DNA of 64,000 bases, taken from Poa pratensis (Eukaryota; Streptophyta; Magnoliopsida; Poales; Poaceae). The notes beneath the pieces are model-generated. The model saw only the letters and a list, made by a program, of their open reading frames with translations. It was not told where the DNA came from and searched no databases. Positions 34,601 to 44,834 of the stretch are shown in pieces (position 1 is the first letter of the stretch; each line of letters begins with the position of its first letter). Position numbers and translations under genes: made by a program. The stretch covers positions 6,400,551 to 6,464,550 of the forward strand of contig CAMZMU010000081.1 in NCBI GenBank assembly GCA_947311845.1, given 5' to 3'.

Positions 34601-35682
34601 GAACCGCGCCACCTCGGCCGAAACCGAACTGATCGCTCTCCGGCTACATCGAAAAGTTGGTTGTCCGAGCTCACTCGGATTAATCACCAAATGGATAGTA
34701 AGTTTCCTTTCTCCTTTTCCTTATTTTCCGCCGACCTACACCCCGTGCCACCGTATGTCTTAATTCAGCGACAGCCTTTTTGTCTTCTTCAGAGCATTTT
34801 GAGCACTCCAAGGACAAAGCTGTCCGAGAAGTTCTAGCAGCTCGGGCAAAGAGGGCTGAGACAGAAACCCTCGGCGAAAGCTGGGATATCCAGGACCACC
34901 TCGTCGCCCTTAATGCTCGGATCAGGCCGCTCAGGGCCATTGGAACTAAACTGGTAGATGCTGCCATCCAGGTCCATCGTGCCCTCTGGCCCAAGGTTAA
35001 GCCTCCCACTTGCATCGACGAGCTCGCCACGAAGCTAAAAGGAGCCGAGGCTAGACTTCGGGAGTGGAGATGCTCATCAGCTCGGGCTGGCGCGGACAAG
35101 GCCCTGGTGTTCGTGCTGTCTTGGTATGAATCTATCGAGATCCACACGGTTACCTCCCTGCGCAAGGGCTCTCCTTGGAACACCACTCCTGATGGCATTG
35201 AGAAACGCCAAGCAGCAGCCGACCTCTTTGCTAGTTATGCAAACACCCGGACCTTCGATGACGGGCGTCTATTCTGAGGATGAAGAGAGCTCGGACGAGG
35301 AAGAAGAGTCCGGTGAAGAAGCTGCTGAAGGAACTGGTGAAGAAGGCTCTGACGGCGAGGAATTTGATTCGACGAGCCTCAGAGCTCCAAGGGCAAGGCC
35401 GGCCAAACAACCGAGGTGGCTGAAGATTCTGATGATGACTTCAACTTCGACGAACCTCCGAACCCCAAGGGCAAGTCCGGCAAAGCCGTAGCCACCGAGG
35501 TGATCTCCCCCGACGTGACGGACACCCCGGCATCCACTCCAACAACCGAGGTTGCTTCCGCGACCAAGGTTGTTCCTGCGCCCGAGGTTCCTCCTCCCGA
35601 GACTTCGGCTCCCGAGGCTTCTTCCAGCGAGATTCCCACTACCACAACTTCGGCGACCGAGGTCTCTGGTTCCGAGGCCTGA
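31688..35682 (+). pseudogene. Antisense spliced gene: Transposase_28-like plus coiled coil
   Basis: Plus-strand gene between integrase and 3' LTR. Proposed exons: 31688-32600, 32704-33137, 33223-34043, 34339-34697 and 34793-35682, each bounded by GTAAG-type donors and pyrimidine-rich CAG or TAG acceptors. Exon 1 carries a PF04195-like domain (VVFLDHFERGFGLPAGKFFR, LQLSAYATFSEGYLG). Exon 4 is a strong coiled coil (KLKTAQDEIARLQQELNRAN), and exon 5 has a helical domain (RALWPKVKPPTCIDELATKL) then an acidic, Pro/Thr-rich tail ending at 35682. One-base frameshifts near 31772, 32320 and in exons 3 and 5 disrupt this copy. The Pfam name calls it a putative gypsy-type transposon domain; its biochemical role is unknown. 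Confidence 0.72.
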
Positions 35683-36298
35683 ACTTGTCTCAAGAAAAAC
35701 ATTAAATTCCCGGTATGCCGGGTTCAGATGTAATAGACCTTAAGTAGTTTGCCTTGCTACCTCTACATTATCTTGCTATCCGAACCATGCTTTTCTAAAA
35801 TTTATGCCGAACCCTTTTGGAACGAGTCCCCGAGTTCACTTTCGTGTTTACTATACTTGGCATTCTTTGCTCTTGTCTACCATTTTGGCGTTCGACAGTC
35901 GAGTCACAAGATTGTTGTTTATAGCATACAGTACTTAGCAAATGCCGAGGTGTGTTTCAAAATCATCCGACATAAATGAAAGGTAAAGACAGGGGTTAGT
36001 AAACGACACATGCCGAACTATATTTTTGGACCGAGTCCCCGAGTCCATTTTCATGTTTCCCACGTTTTTTCATCTTTGCTCTTGACTACCATTTCGGCGT
36101 TCGTCAGTCGAGTCACAAGATTAGTTACACAGCATACATTACTTGAAGTTTGAGACGAGGTTCAAAACAGTTCGGCATATGAACGAAATTGACAAACAGA
36201 AATAAAACACAAGCACATGAGCGAGGCAGTCCCCGAGCTTCAACCTCGGAGTGCCGACATTTCATTAAGGATTAACCGAGGTACATACATTGCGCCCT
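35683..36298. other. Element 3' spacer between antisense gene and integrase
   Basis: Non-coding. Two diverged copies of a segment containing GAGTCCCCGAG, then TTTGCTCTTG, CTACCAT, TTCGGCGTTCG and AGTCGAGTCACAAGATT (about 35822-35910 and 36030-36125) show internal duplication. The two genes converge here: antisense gene on plus, pol on minus. Confidence 0.65.
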
Positions 36299-37388
36299 TC
36301 ATGAGTAGAAAGGTCGGAGTAGAGCTACATTCCATGGTCGCTTGACCTCTGATCCGGGGTTGTCCAGCCCATCTTTCCTTGGTTCCTGCGCATCTATAAG
36401 ATAGTACGAATCATTGAGCAGAGCTCGGCTCACAATGAACGGTCCCTCCCATGGAGGTGACAACTTGTGCCGACCTTTACTGCGCTGCACCAGCCTCAGC
36501 ACCAAATCTCCCTCGTGAAACACACGAGGGTTGACATTCCGGCTATGATAACGTCGGAGACCTTGTTGGTATATTGCTGACCGAGATGAGGCCAATTCTC
36601 TAGCTTCCTCAAGCAGATCTACTGCATCCTCCGAGCCTCTTTTGCCTCGGCTTCAGTGTACATTGCCACTCTGGGCGCATCATATTCGATGTCAGTGGGT
36701 AGCATAGCTTCTGCCCCATAGACCATAAAAAATGGCGTATAGCCAGTTGATCGATTTGGTGTGGTCCTTAGACCCCACAGTACTGCTGGTATCTCATCTA
36801 TCCAACACCCCGGCGTTTTCAGCAGTGGTTCAATGAGCCGAGCCTTGATGCCGGCCAACACTAGAGCATTTGATCTTTCCACTTGTCCATTAGACTCCGG
36901 ATGTGCCACCGAGGCTATGTCCAGCCGGATTCCCTTGTCCATGCAAAACCGAGCAAATTCTCCAACAGCAAAGTTCGTGCCGTTGTCCGAGATAATGCTA
37001 TGGGGGTACCCATATCGCAGAATGATCTCCTTCAAAAAGTCACTGCTGAATGACCATCCAACTTCCGGATTGGTTTCACCTCGATCCACTTGGTGAACTT
37101 GTCCACCATCACCAGTATGTGCGTCATGTTACCTCGGGCTGGTTTGAACTCTCCCACCATATCCAAACACCATACCGCAAACGGCCAAGTGATAGGAATT
37201 GTTTTGAGCGCCGAGGCTGGCATATGCGTTTGCTTGGCAAACCTTTGGCATCCTTCACATCTCCGGACTATGTCCTCTGCATCAGCAAGAGCAGTGGGCC
37301 AATAGAACCCATGCCTGAACACCTTGGCCACTAGAGCTCTTGTGCTGCAATGATGTCCACACTCTCCTTGGTGGATCTCCAAAAGCAT
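36299..37388 (-). pseudogene. Gypsy integrase, frameshifted
   Basis: Three pieces. 37032-37388 has the HHCC zinc finger (GHHCSTRAL, then CEGCQRFAK) and the first catalytic Asp in CLDMVGEFKPA. 36619-37089 has the second Asp in SIISDNGTNFAV and the Glu in AHPESNGQVERSN, followed by LRTTPNRSTGYTPFFMVYG. 36299-36595 is the C-terminal DNA-binding part (GDLVLRLVQRSKGRHKLSPP, WEGPFIV). Frameshifts lie near 37040-37090 and 36600-36620. No chromodomain is seen, which agrees with the non-chromovirus Tat group. Integrase would join element cDNA to chromosomal DNA in the nucleus. Confidence 0.88.
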
Positions 37389-38789
37389 CTCCTTGCCTTC
37401 AGCTGGCTCGACACACGTTGCAACACCTCGGTTACGCTTCTTTTATAGAGCTCCTTGTTGATGATGGTGTACGCCTTTGCCCTCCTTTGGATTCTCCTAG
37501 CCTCGGTTGTGTCACTTGGCAAGCTTCCCTCTGTTATGAACTTCATGATCTGCTCCGCCCACTCCGGCACTGGGTGCAAAGGAAAAAGTTTCTCGTCCAC
37601 CTCCATTGGTTCGGCCACCATAATCTCCTCCATTATTTCCTCCACCATCCTGCGACCAGTCCCCGAGTCTCGACGAGCAGTCCCCGAGATTCGGTGCGCA
37701 GTCCCCGAGTTCTGCCACGCAGTCCCCGGGTCCGACCAGACGCATCCGACGTCTACCTCCATTGGAACAGGTCCGGACTCTTGCTCCGGGATGAAAATAG
37801 ATTCGGATTCAGGAGAAGGTTTGATTGAAGGAGTTCTCAAGTGATTCAGGGCTACTCCAGGTGGTACTGCCTCTTTAGATGAACCGAGCTTTGACAACAC
37901 GTCGGCAGCATTATTTTCTGTCCGAGGTATATGCTTGTATTCACACCCTTCAAAGAACCCGGATATCTTTTGCACATGGAACCGATATAACGCCATGTTG
38001 GCATCCAGAGCATCCCAAGTTCCAGAAGATTGCTGCACCACCAGGTCGGAATCGCCGAAGCATTCCATACGCCGGATACCGATCTCCTTCGCCACATTGA
38101 GTCCATGGATTAAGGCCTCATACTCCGCCACATTGTTTGATGCCGAGAAATGAATCTGCAGCACATATTTAGCTGATCTCGCTTCGGTGAGGTGAGGACT
38201 ATTCCGGCCCCCAGCCCGATCTTTGTCTTGGACCCATCAAAATGCATCTTCCAATAATTATAGTCCGGCCTGGGTGGCTCATACTGCATCTCGGCCCAAT
38301 CACAAAAGAAGTCCGGCAGCGCCTGGGATTTGATTGCATCCTTCTCTCATAATGTGCATATGGAGACACCTCAATCGCCCATTTGGCAACTCGGCCAGTT
38401 GCATCTTTGCACCCGATGATCTCCGAGATTGGAGCTTCGCACACCACCGTCATGGGATGCTCCTGGAAATAATGCTTCAACTTCTTGACCGCCAGGTAGA
38501 CACCATACGTCATCTTCTGGTAGTGAGGGTAATTCTGCTTCGAGGTAGAGATCACCTCGCTCAAGTAATACACCGGTCTCTGCACCGACCTGCCACCTTC
38601 GTCTCGCTCCACCACCACTGCCACACTTACAACTCGGTTTGTGGCCGCAATGTAAAGTAACATCGGCTCATTGTGCAATGGTGATGCCAACACCGGAGCG
38701 GTGGACAACATCTTTTTCAGCTCATTGAACGCCACGTCGGCCTGCGGGGTCCATGTAAACCCGGTACTTTTCTTCATGAGCTGGTACAA
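37331..38789 (-). pseudogene. Gypsy RNase H region and linker to integrase
   Basis: The first frame (38199-38789) starts YQLMKKSTGFTWT and covers the RT thumb and RNase H-like connection (ASPLHNEPMLLYIAATNRVV). After frameshifts near 38345 and 38190 the second frame (37331-38164) carries an archaeal-type RNase H typical of Tat elements: NVAEYEALIHGLNVA (Glu), GDSDLVVQQ (Asp) and NNAADVLSKL (Asp). A linker with an exact 21-bp tandem repeat (37657-37730) follows before the integrase zinc finger. Confidence 0.87.
37657..37730 (-). repeat. 21-bp tandem repeat within pol
   Basis: CAGTCCCCGAG (last copy ending GGG) starts at 37657, 37678, 37699 and 37720, an exact 21-bp period. In frame it encodes a heptad-spaced SGTA-type repeat (NSGTAHRISGTARRDSGT). 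The same word is scattered through the element's 3' region and resembles its polypurine tract on the minus strand. Confidence 0.85.
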
Positions 38790-38834
38790 AGGTAAGGCTT
38801 TTTCCCCAGCCGACTACAAATCGGCTCAACGAGG

Positions 38835-39983
38835 CTAGCACCCTGTGAATTTCTGCACATCTTTCAAACACTTCGGTAATTTCATGTTCTCAATAGCTCG
38901 GATCTTGGCCGGGTTAACCTCGATACCTCGGCTCGACACCAGGAATCCAAGCAACTTTCCAGCCGGGACACCAAAGGTGCACTTGTCCGGGTTAAGTTTC
39001 AACCGATATTTTCTCAAATTCACAAATGTCTCCTCGAGATCCTCGAGGAGAGTACGTTTCTCCTTAGTTTTGATGACGATATCATCGACATACACTTGCA
39101 CATTTTTGCCCATTTGAGAGTGCAGGCATTTCTGCATACACCTCTGATAAGTTGCCCCGGCATTCCTCAGACCAAAACACATGACACGATAGCAATACGC
39201 CCCATACGGGGTAATAAAAGCAGTCTTTATTTGATCCTTCGGGTTCAGTGGTATCTGGTGAAAACCAGAGTACGCATCGATAAAAGACAACAGTTCACAA
39301 CCAGCAGTGGAATCAATCACTTGATCAATCCGAGGTAATGGAAACGGATCTTTCGGGCACGCCTTGTTGAGGTTAGTGAAGTCAATGCACATGCGCCACA
39401 CCTTGACCACGGCTGGCTCGTCTTTCTTCTTTTCCACCAAGACCGGATTGGATATCCAGTCCGGATGCAGCACCTCCATAATGAACCCGGCTGCAAGCAA
39501 CTTAGCCAGCTCGTCCAGCACCACTTGTCTTCGGTCGTCTGAGAGACGACGGGTCGGTTGCCTCACCGGTTTCACCTCCGGCCTGACAAATAAAGAGTGC
39601 TCTGCCAACTCCCTCGGAACACCAGGCAGGTCCTTAGCCGACCATGCAAAGATATCCCGATTCTCACGGAGGAAGTGACAGAGCGCTTTCCTATTTCTCG
39701 CCCAGCCCGGTCCCAATGAGGGCCATGCGCTCCGGGTGTCCGGGTCAATGGGGATCTTCTTGGTCTCCTTGGGCACCTCGAATGCTGCAGTTGAGTCCGG
39801 GCTCATCAGTCCGGACATGCCGAGCTGTGTTGACTGCGCCATTGCCACCACTTGATGCAGCTTCTTCTTCTCAGCTGCGATCACCAAAGATTCGGCCAGA
39901 TTAGACCCCGCCGAGGCACACTGAATGGCTCGCTTGTAGTCACCCGAGATGGTTATGATCCCATTGGGCCCCGGCATTTTCAT
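38835..39983 (-). pseudogene. Gypsy reverse transcriptase
   Basis: A 382-codon frame from an internal ATG. RT landmarks in order: RRLSDDRRQVVLDELAKLL, the KKKDEPAVVKVWRMCIDF strand, FIDAYSGFHQIPL (first catalytic Asp), TAFITPYGAYCYRVMCFGL, and the YVDD box at about residues 298-301. The frame stops after KCLKDVQKFTGC through a one-base loss near 38836, and a further indel restores the RNase H frame by about 38790. Residue choice and spacing match Tat-lineage Gypsy RTs of grasses. Confidence 0.92.
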
Positions 39984-39985
39984 CT

Positions 39986-40768
39986 TCAGGTATGCACATG
40001 GGTGGAAATCATGAACTTGGCCAGAGCCGGCCTTCCAAGCAATGCATGGTATGCACTCTCCAAGTCCACCACCTCGAACTCGATACTCTCAACTCGGCAG
40101 TTATCCTTGGTTCCAAATGCTACATCCACCCATATCTTGCCCATGGGTGCACAGGAAACGCCAGGCACAATCCCATGAAAAGTACAGCTGCTCGGCATCA
40201 ACAAATTCGGCGATATGCCCAACTTCACCATTGTGTCTCGGTACATGATGTTGATGGCACTGCCATTGTCCACCAGAACTCGGGTGAACCTCACATTGTT
40301 TGTAGGCCCACACAACGTCGGATCTACCACCAGGGCATACTTTCCAGGGCTCGGCATGATCCGAGGTGTATCTTTCCTGCTCCAAGTGATCTCCTGCTCA
40401 GACCAGTTCATATAGGTCGGCACCACCGGCATTACTGCATTCACCTCCATGGCACGCCTCTGCACACTCTTCTTGTCAGTTGGCTCGGTCACAAAGACCA
40501 CATAGCTCGCATGAGCCTCTCTATAGTCATTTCCGGGGTATTCATACTGCTGACTTGGTCCGGCACCACTATTGTTGTTATTACCTCGGACATTCACAAC
40601 ATTCACGGGCCTTGCTGCTGCAGGCCTCGGAGGAGGTGCAGTGGTTATCGGGGTAACATTTGCTCCGGACAGATTCGGGTTAGGCCTCGGCTGAAATCTC
40701 TGAGGTGGTCCTCCTCTGTTTCCTCCGGCCTTCGCCCCTTCTTCCTGATTCTGTGGTTCCAGCTGCAC
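39986..40768 (-). pseudogene. Retropepsin-like protease region
   Basis: Contains a short basic linker, then YVVFVTEPTDKKSVQRRAM, a tryptophan motif (YMNWSEQEITWSRKDTPR), and the aspartic protease core VLVDNGSAINIMYRDTM with the catalytic Asp in DNGSA, closing with ALLGRPALAKFM. It overlaps the end of gag in another frame. A one-base deletion near 40010-40015 separates it from the RT frame, which then continues with the expected LKMKMPG context. Confidence 0.85.
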
Positions 40769-43144
40769 TGCCGGGTTGAATGGTTGGCTGGCTTACGCGG
40801 GTCGGTCGTATGGTAACGGCAAGGACCATCTAACATCGATTCATAAGTCAAGGGTGGCTCCGGGTTCGGACTAAATGCCGGACCATTGATTTTCGGCCTC
40901 TGGACACCTCCAGCTCCGGGCTGATCCGGGTTCACCGCTGCAACTTGGTTCGAGGTGTATGAATAGTCCGGCTCCCTCCTCTTGTGTCCGAACTCTTGGC
41001 GGTCATTACACCTTGGTCCGAGCCGGTTGTTTATTGGCTCCCTCCTTCTGTTACGTGCCACTGCCTCTGCTGCTGGCTGCATCGGATCACCAAGAGCATA
41101 AGAATCTGCAATCCGGATTGTCTCTGCTAGAGATTTCGGCATATCTCTTTGGAGCCTCTGCCACAGCATGCTGCCATGTCGGCAACCATCTGCAAACCAG
41201 GAAATGGCCTGTGCCTCTACAACTCCTTCACAGGAATTCCGAACATTGCTCCACCGAGTTAAGAACTCTCGGTCAGTTTCATGATCATCTTGCTTACATG
41301 CTGCCAGGAGCTGAGGTCGGTTTGGCCTCTTGTATGTACTAGCAAAGTTGCTGTTAAACGCCAGCTCCAAGTCTATCCAGGAGTTGATACTATACTCCGG
41401 CAAATTATTCAGCCAGATCCGAGCTGGACCTTCCAACATGTGCGGGAGATACCGGACCGCCCATCGGCGATTGCCCCCCGCTATGTGCACCGAGGATACA
41501 TAATCTGTCAGCCAATCTTGCGGCTTGGTGCTCCCGTTGTATGGCTTGGTGTTCCGACCTAACTGGAACTGAGATACTGGCGGTGGTGGCTCCCTCATGA
41601 TCCGAGGTCCGAAACACGCCGGACCAGGAGGGCCTTCCTCCTCCAACTGCTCGGACAAGTAGATTCTATCCAGCTTGTTACGAACATCGCCGGAGCTAAC
41701 ATCCGAGCTCCTATCCGAGGTCCCAACGCCCCATCCACTCTGTGGTATCCGGCTCGCGCCATGGCCGAGTCTCCATCATCATATCGGTCATCGCCTTGAC
41801 CGACGTTCTGAGGTTGCTGAACATACTCCGGCTCTCGCTGATACTGCTCCTGCGGCCGGGGTTGTTGCTGATGCTCGGGGGCGGAGGTGGTTTACCTCGG
41901 CCAGCCGACGCTGCTTGCCCGCCATTCTGATTTCCCTGACCGGAGTTACCCTTAGCTCGGCTTGCATTACCTTGGCCGGGGTTTCCCTTAGCTCGGCTAG
42001 CATTGCCCTGGCCCACCTTCTGCTTTGCTGCTAACACCGGATCATACATCTGCATCTGCAGCTGCTTGTTCTGACCCGAGGTGACACTCCGGGCTCGATC
42101 GGCTCCTCCGACGAGTGGAGACGAGGCTTGCCCCTTGGACACCTGACTAACTGGCCTAGCTGAATAAACCATCTGCGAATCACCAGCCCCGGCATATGCT
42201 CTGCGGAGAGCCTCATTCTGCTGGTTAGCTACATACACTAATTCATTGACTCGCTTCTGCTGCGCACGCCATGCATCTCCAGTCAACCCGGATAGCTCGG
42301 CCCTGCCTGCCTCGGCAGCTCTGAGGTTCTTAGCAGGGGAACTATATACCGGCCTTCCAGTCGACACGCGACTCTCACTCCTAGCCGAGGTGGTAGGTCG
42401 AGCCTCCCTGTTCATCTCATCATTGAGCCCCTTGCCTCTCTGCCGCACCTCGGCTCCCCTATTTGTATCAGCTGCTACCGGGGTGAAGCCATTCGCTGCA
42501 TTGTACTCACGCATATCTCTATTGAACTCATCTCTAGCTGTCATCATTGCTACAGCCTCCTTTTGCAACAGGACACGCTTTGCCTCTAGCTCGGCCGCAG
42601 TCACTACTACATCCACTCCTGGATTTACTGGGTCCGCCAGTGTCTCCGCTATTTCTACTAGGGTCGCACCTCGGCCCTGCACCTCGGGGGTACCAGGCAA
42701 CTCTTTCTCTAGCCTGGGCTTTGCAGATCTCACCTTAGCAACCTCGGCCGGCTTGGATTTGCTGGCATCTCCTTTGCCAGCGGCATCAACCGGACCGGTC
42801 ATCATCACCTCCACGCAGCTCTCGGGGCGAGTGATACGCCGACCTAGAGCCGCAAGGAGAGGAGTTTCGTCGTCCACGAGCACCTGCTCCGGGTACTCGC
42901 GAACAACCTCGACAGCAACATAGGTGACGAAGCTGCCAAGCATCATGGTGAAGCCATGCTCGGGGAAGGGCTTGCCGGCGAAACACCCCGCATTGTCGCT
43001 GACGAAGGTGAACTCACCGATCTTGGCGATAAGCCCGGAAAGAACACGCTCGCCTGAGCCCGTCCGGATGTAAACTCCCTCCAACGCCTCAATCTGCCCC
43101 ACGGTGGGCGCCAACTGTCGTGGTGGGATCACGGCAGATGCCAT
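40645..43144 (-). pseudogene. gag polyprotein, frameshifted
   Basis: Two frames make up gag. The first (41711-43144) starts with an ATG 29 bases inside the LTR; its first part is a weakly conserved domain and its second half is low complexity, rich in Gly, Lys, Gln and Asn. The second (40645-41658) has the Gag core (PF03732-like) with WLTDYVSSVHIAGG, MLEGPARIWLNNLP and FASTYKRPNRPQLLAACKQ, and a C-terminal CRYHTTDP...CSW knuckle-like motif. It has no ATG, and a frameshift near 41690 separates the two. Gag forms the cytoplasmic particle that packages element RNA. Confidence 0.85.
43096..43113 (-). other. Primer binding site
   Basis: The minus strand reads TGGCGCCCACCGTGGGGC two bases inside the 5' LTR, the TGGCGCC-type site common in grass Gypsy elements. 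It confirms the minus-strand orientation. Confidence 0.85.
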
Positions 43145-43812
43145 AGGTATGGCTAAGATGGGGCCGAATGGTCGTTGGGGGAATCCGGGGAGGGTTTATG
43201 CACTCAAGAAGTGCACAAGCAAGAACACGCAAGAAACCGCAAGAACATGAACTAGAAACCAAGAAACCAAGAACACAAAGCACACCACGATGTACCCTGC
43301 TTCGGGGCCCTCTTGTGGAGGTAACACCCCTACTGCAGCACTATCCTACTTGGTGTATACCTCAAGGTGACAAGTACAAGCCGCTCCTCGAGCTGTGTGA
43401 TGATACAATGGTGAGAACTTGAGGTAGAAGATGAAGCTACAAGGGGGGAAAAGGAACTCCGAGCTTGGATCCGAGGTGTCTCGGGGATTCCGAGGTTCCT
43501 CTCTTGATCGATCCTTCTCCCCGTCGATCCCTCACGCAGGAGGGGTTGAAGCCCATTTTATAGGCCAGCCGAGTTACCGTTGTGCCCCTTGCTGAACACT
43601 GTTGCCATGCCTCTGCTTTGGTCATCATCGTACTCCTGTCAGGGACAGGACATGGCCTGCCCATCCCCTGCATCACCACAGTAGAGCTAGGATGTCCCCT
43701 CTGACAGAGACAGGACGTGGCCTGGCTGAGCTACCTCGTAGCCTTTCCCCAGATCTCGCGTGGTCAGCGGTCAGAGACGTGCAGCCCCGCAGAACCCGGT
43801 AGCCCCCCGACA
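43116..43812 (-). repeat. 5' LTR, 697 bp (internal deletion)
   Basis: The upstream LTR in element orientation. Compared with the 3' LTR it lacks the block corresponding to 30141-30576. The join reads ACCCGGTAGCC, with GG shared at the two breakpoints, so microhomology-mediated deletion is likely. Since both LTRs are copied from one template, the deletion arose after insertion. Confidence 0.92.
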
Positions 43813-43817
43813 AGGTG

Positions 43818-43985
43818 CGACCATCACACACGTTTATATCGTTCGGAACACATCGCGAGACAAAGACGTAACCAAGAGTATTCTATTATTTATTGACCAT
43901 TCTCACTTGTATAACCTGCTATGTTCCACTCCCAATGTATACTATATGTACTGATGGTTTCTAAAATGTACACTGAATTATTTGA
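43818..43985 (+). mobile_element. DNA-transposon-like sequence (right part)
   Basis: Continuation of 28430-29472 across the Gypsy insertion. The CACACACG word at 43825 pairs with the GTGTGTGCG word at 29457, as expected if they belonged to one element before interruption. The right end is not defined. Confidence 0.4.
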
Positions 43986-43989
43986 TTGC

Positions 43990-44680
43990 GCAGCTAAAAT
44001 GAAACTGGTTTCAGTTTAAGCTAAAGGGAAACTTTCTGAACTGTTTCGGAAATGATATGTGAACCTTCTCGTGCCTTGACGTGTGAACCTTGAGACGGCA
44101 CACCCGAAATTACTCTTTTCACGGACAGTATTTTTAACGCGATTTTTGAACCGCTTATCGGAATGACGCATACGATATACCGTTGGATAGGTATGAGAAT
44201 TGCGCAACTTTTTCATATTTACAGGTTTTCCAAATTCGTTATGGTTTTAAAACAATTTTGAATATATGAAACACTGTTTTCGTGAATCTGTCCGTTTTCG
44301 TACAGTGTATGGGCCGCCATTTACAAACCGTTCGTCCGATTGATGCAAATGATACGCCGTTGGAAAGATATGTAAAATGCGCAACTTTTCTATCTCTAAC
44401 AGATTTTCGATATTCATTACGGATTGAGAGCAGTTTTGAATATAAATAATTTTGTGTTCTAAATTTTAAATCCGGCGGACAGTATTTTTGCAATTATTTT
44501 CAAACCGCTTATCCAATCATAACAAATGAGATGGCGTCGAAAAGGTATTGAATAGGCACAAAATTTTCATGTTTATCGTTTTTCCAAATTCTATACGGTC
44601 TAGGATTAATTTTAAATTTATAGAAAACGTCAAAACACGTCATGACGGAAATATTTTGAAATTGGCATGGATTTGATGCT
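43990..44680 (+). repeat. Three tandem diverged units of about 0.15-0.18 kb
   Basis: The series AACCGNTTATC or variant, ATGA(T/C)-C-CCGTTGGA(A), GCGCAACTTTT, TTTCCAAATTC, ATTTTGAATAT repeats from about 44150, 44328 and 44505. Reverse-complement relatives occur at 53480-53590 and 54700-54960 (CCAACG-CATATCATTTG, GATAAGTGGTTGAGAAA). Confidence 0.55.
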
Positions 44681-44834
44681 CGGGTCGAGCGTGGCGGCAG
44701 CGGAGGCCAAATTAGATTCATATAGTTTCTAATTGCATGCAGGGACGGTCAATTTGGACAAACGGAACTCATAGAAATGAGTTTTATGCATATAATTTCC
44801 GCACTAGAAAGAAAAGAGTACCGAACTGATTCGA

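Larger units (their letters stand above)
29473..43812 (-). mobile_element. Complete Gypsy retrotransposon (Tat-like), 14.3 kb
   Basis: Bounded by TGTCG...CGACA ends and a 5-bp target duplication AGGTG (29468-29472 and 43813-43817). The minus-strand order is 5' LTR, primer site, gag, protease, RT, RNase H, integrase, then a long 3' region carrying a plus-strand gene, then the 3' LTR. RT before integrase defines Gypsy. The spacious 3' region with an extra antisense ORF is typical of the Tat lineage in grasses. The shared LTR portion (about 670 bases) differs by roughly five substitutions by my count, so insertion was recent, yet every pol region carries frameshifts. Confidence 0.93.
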
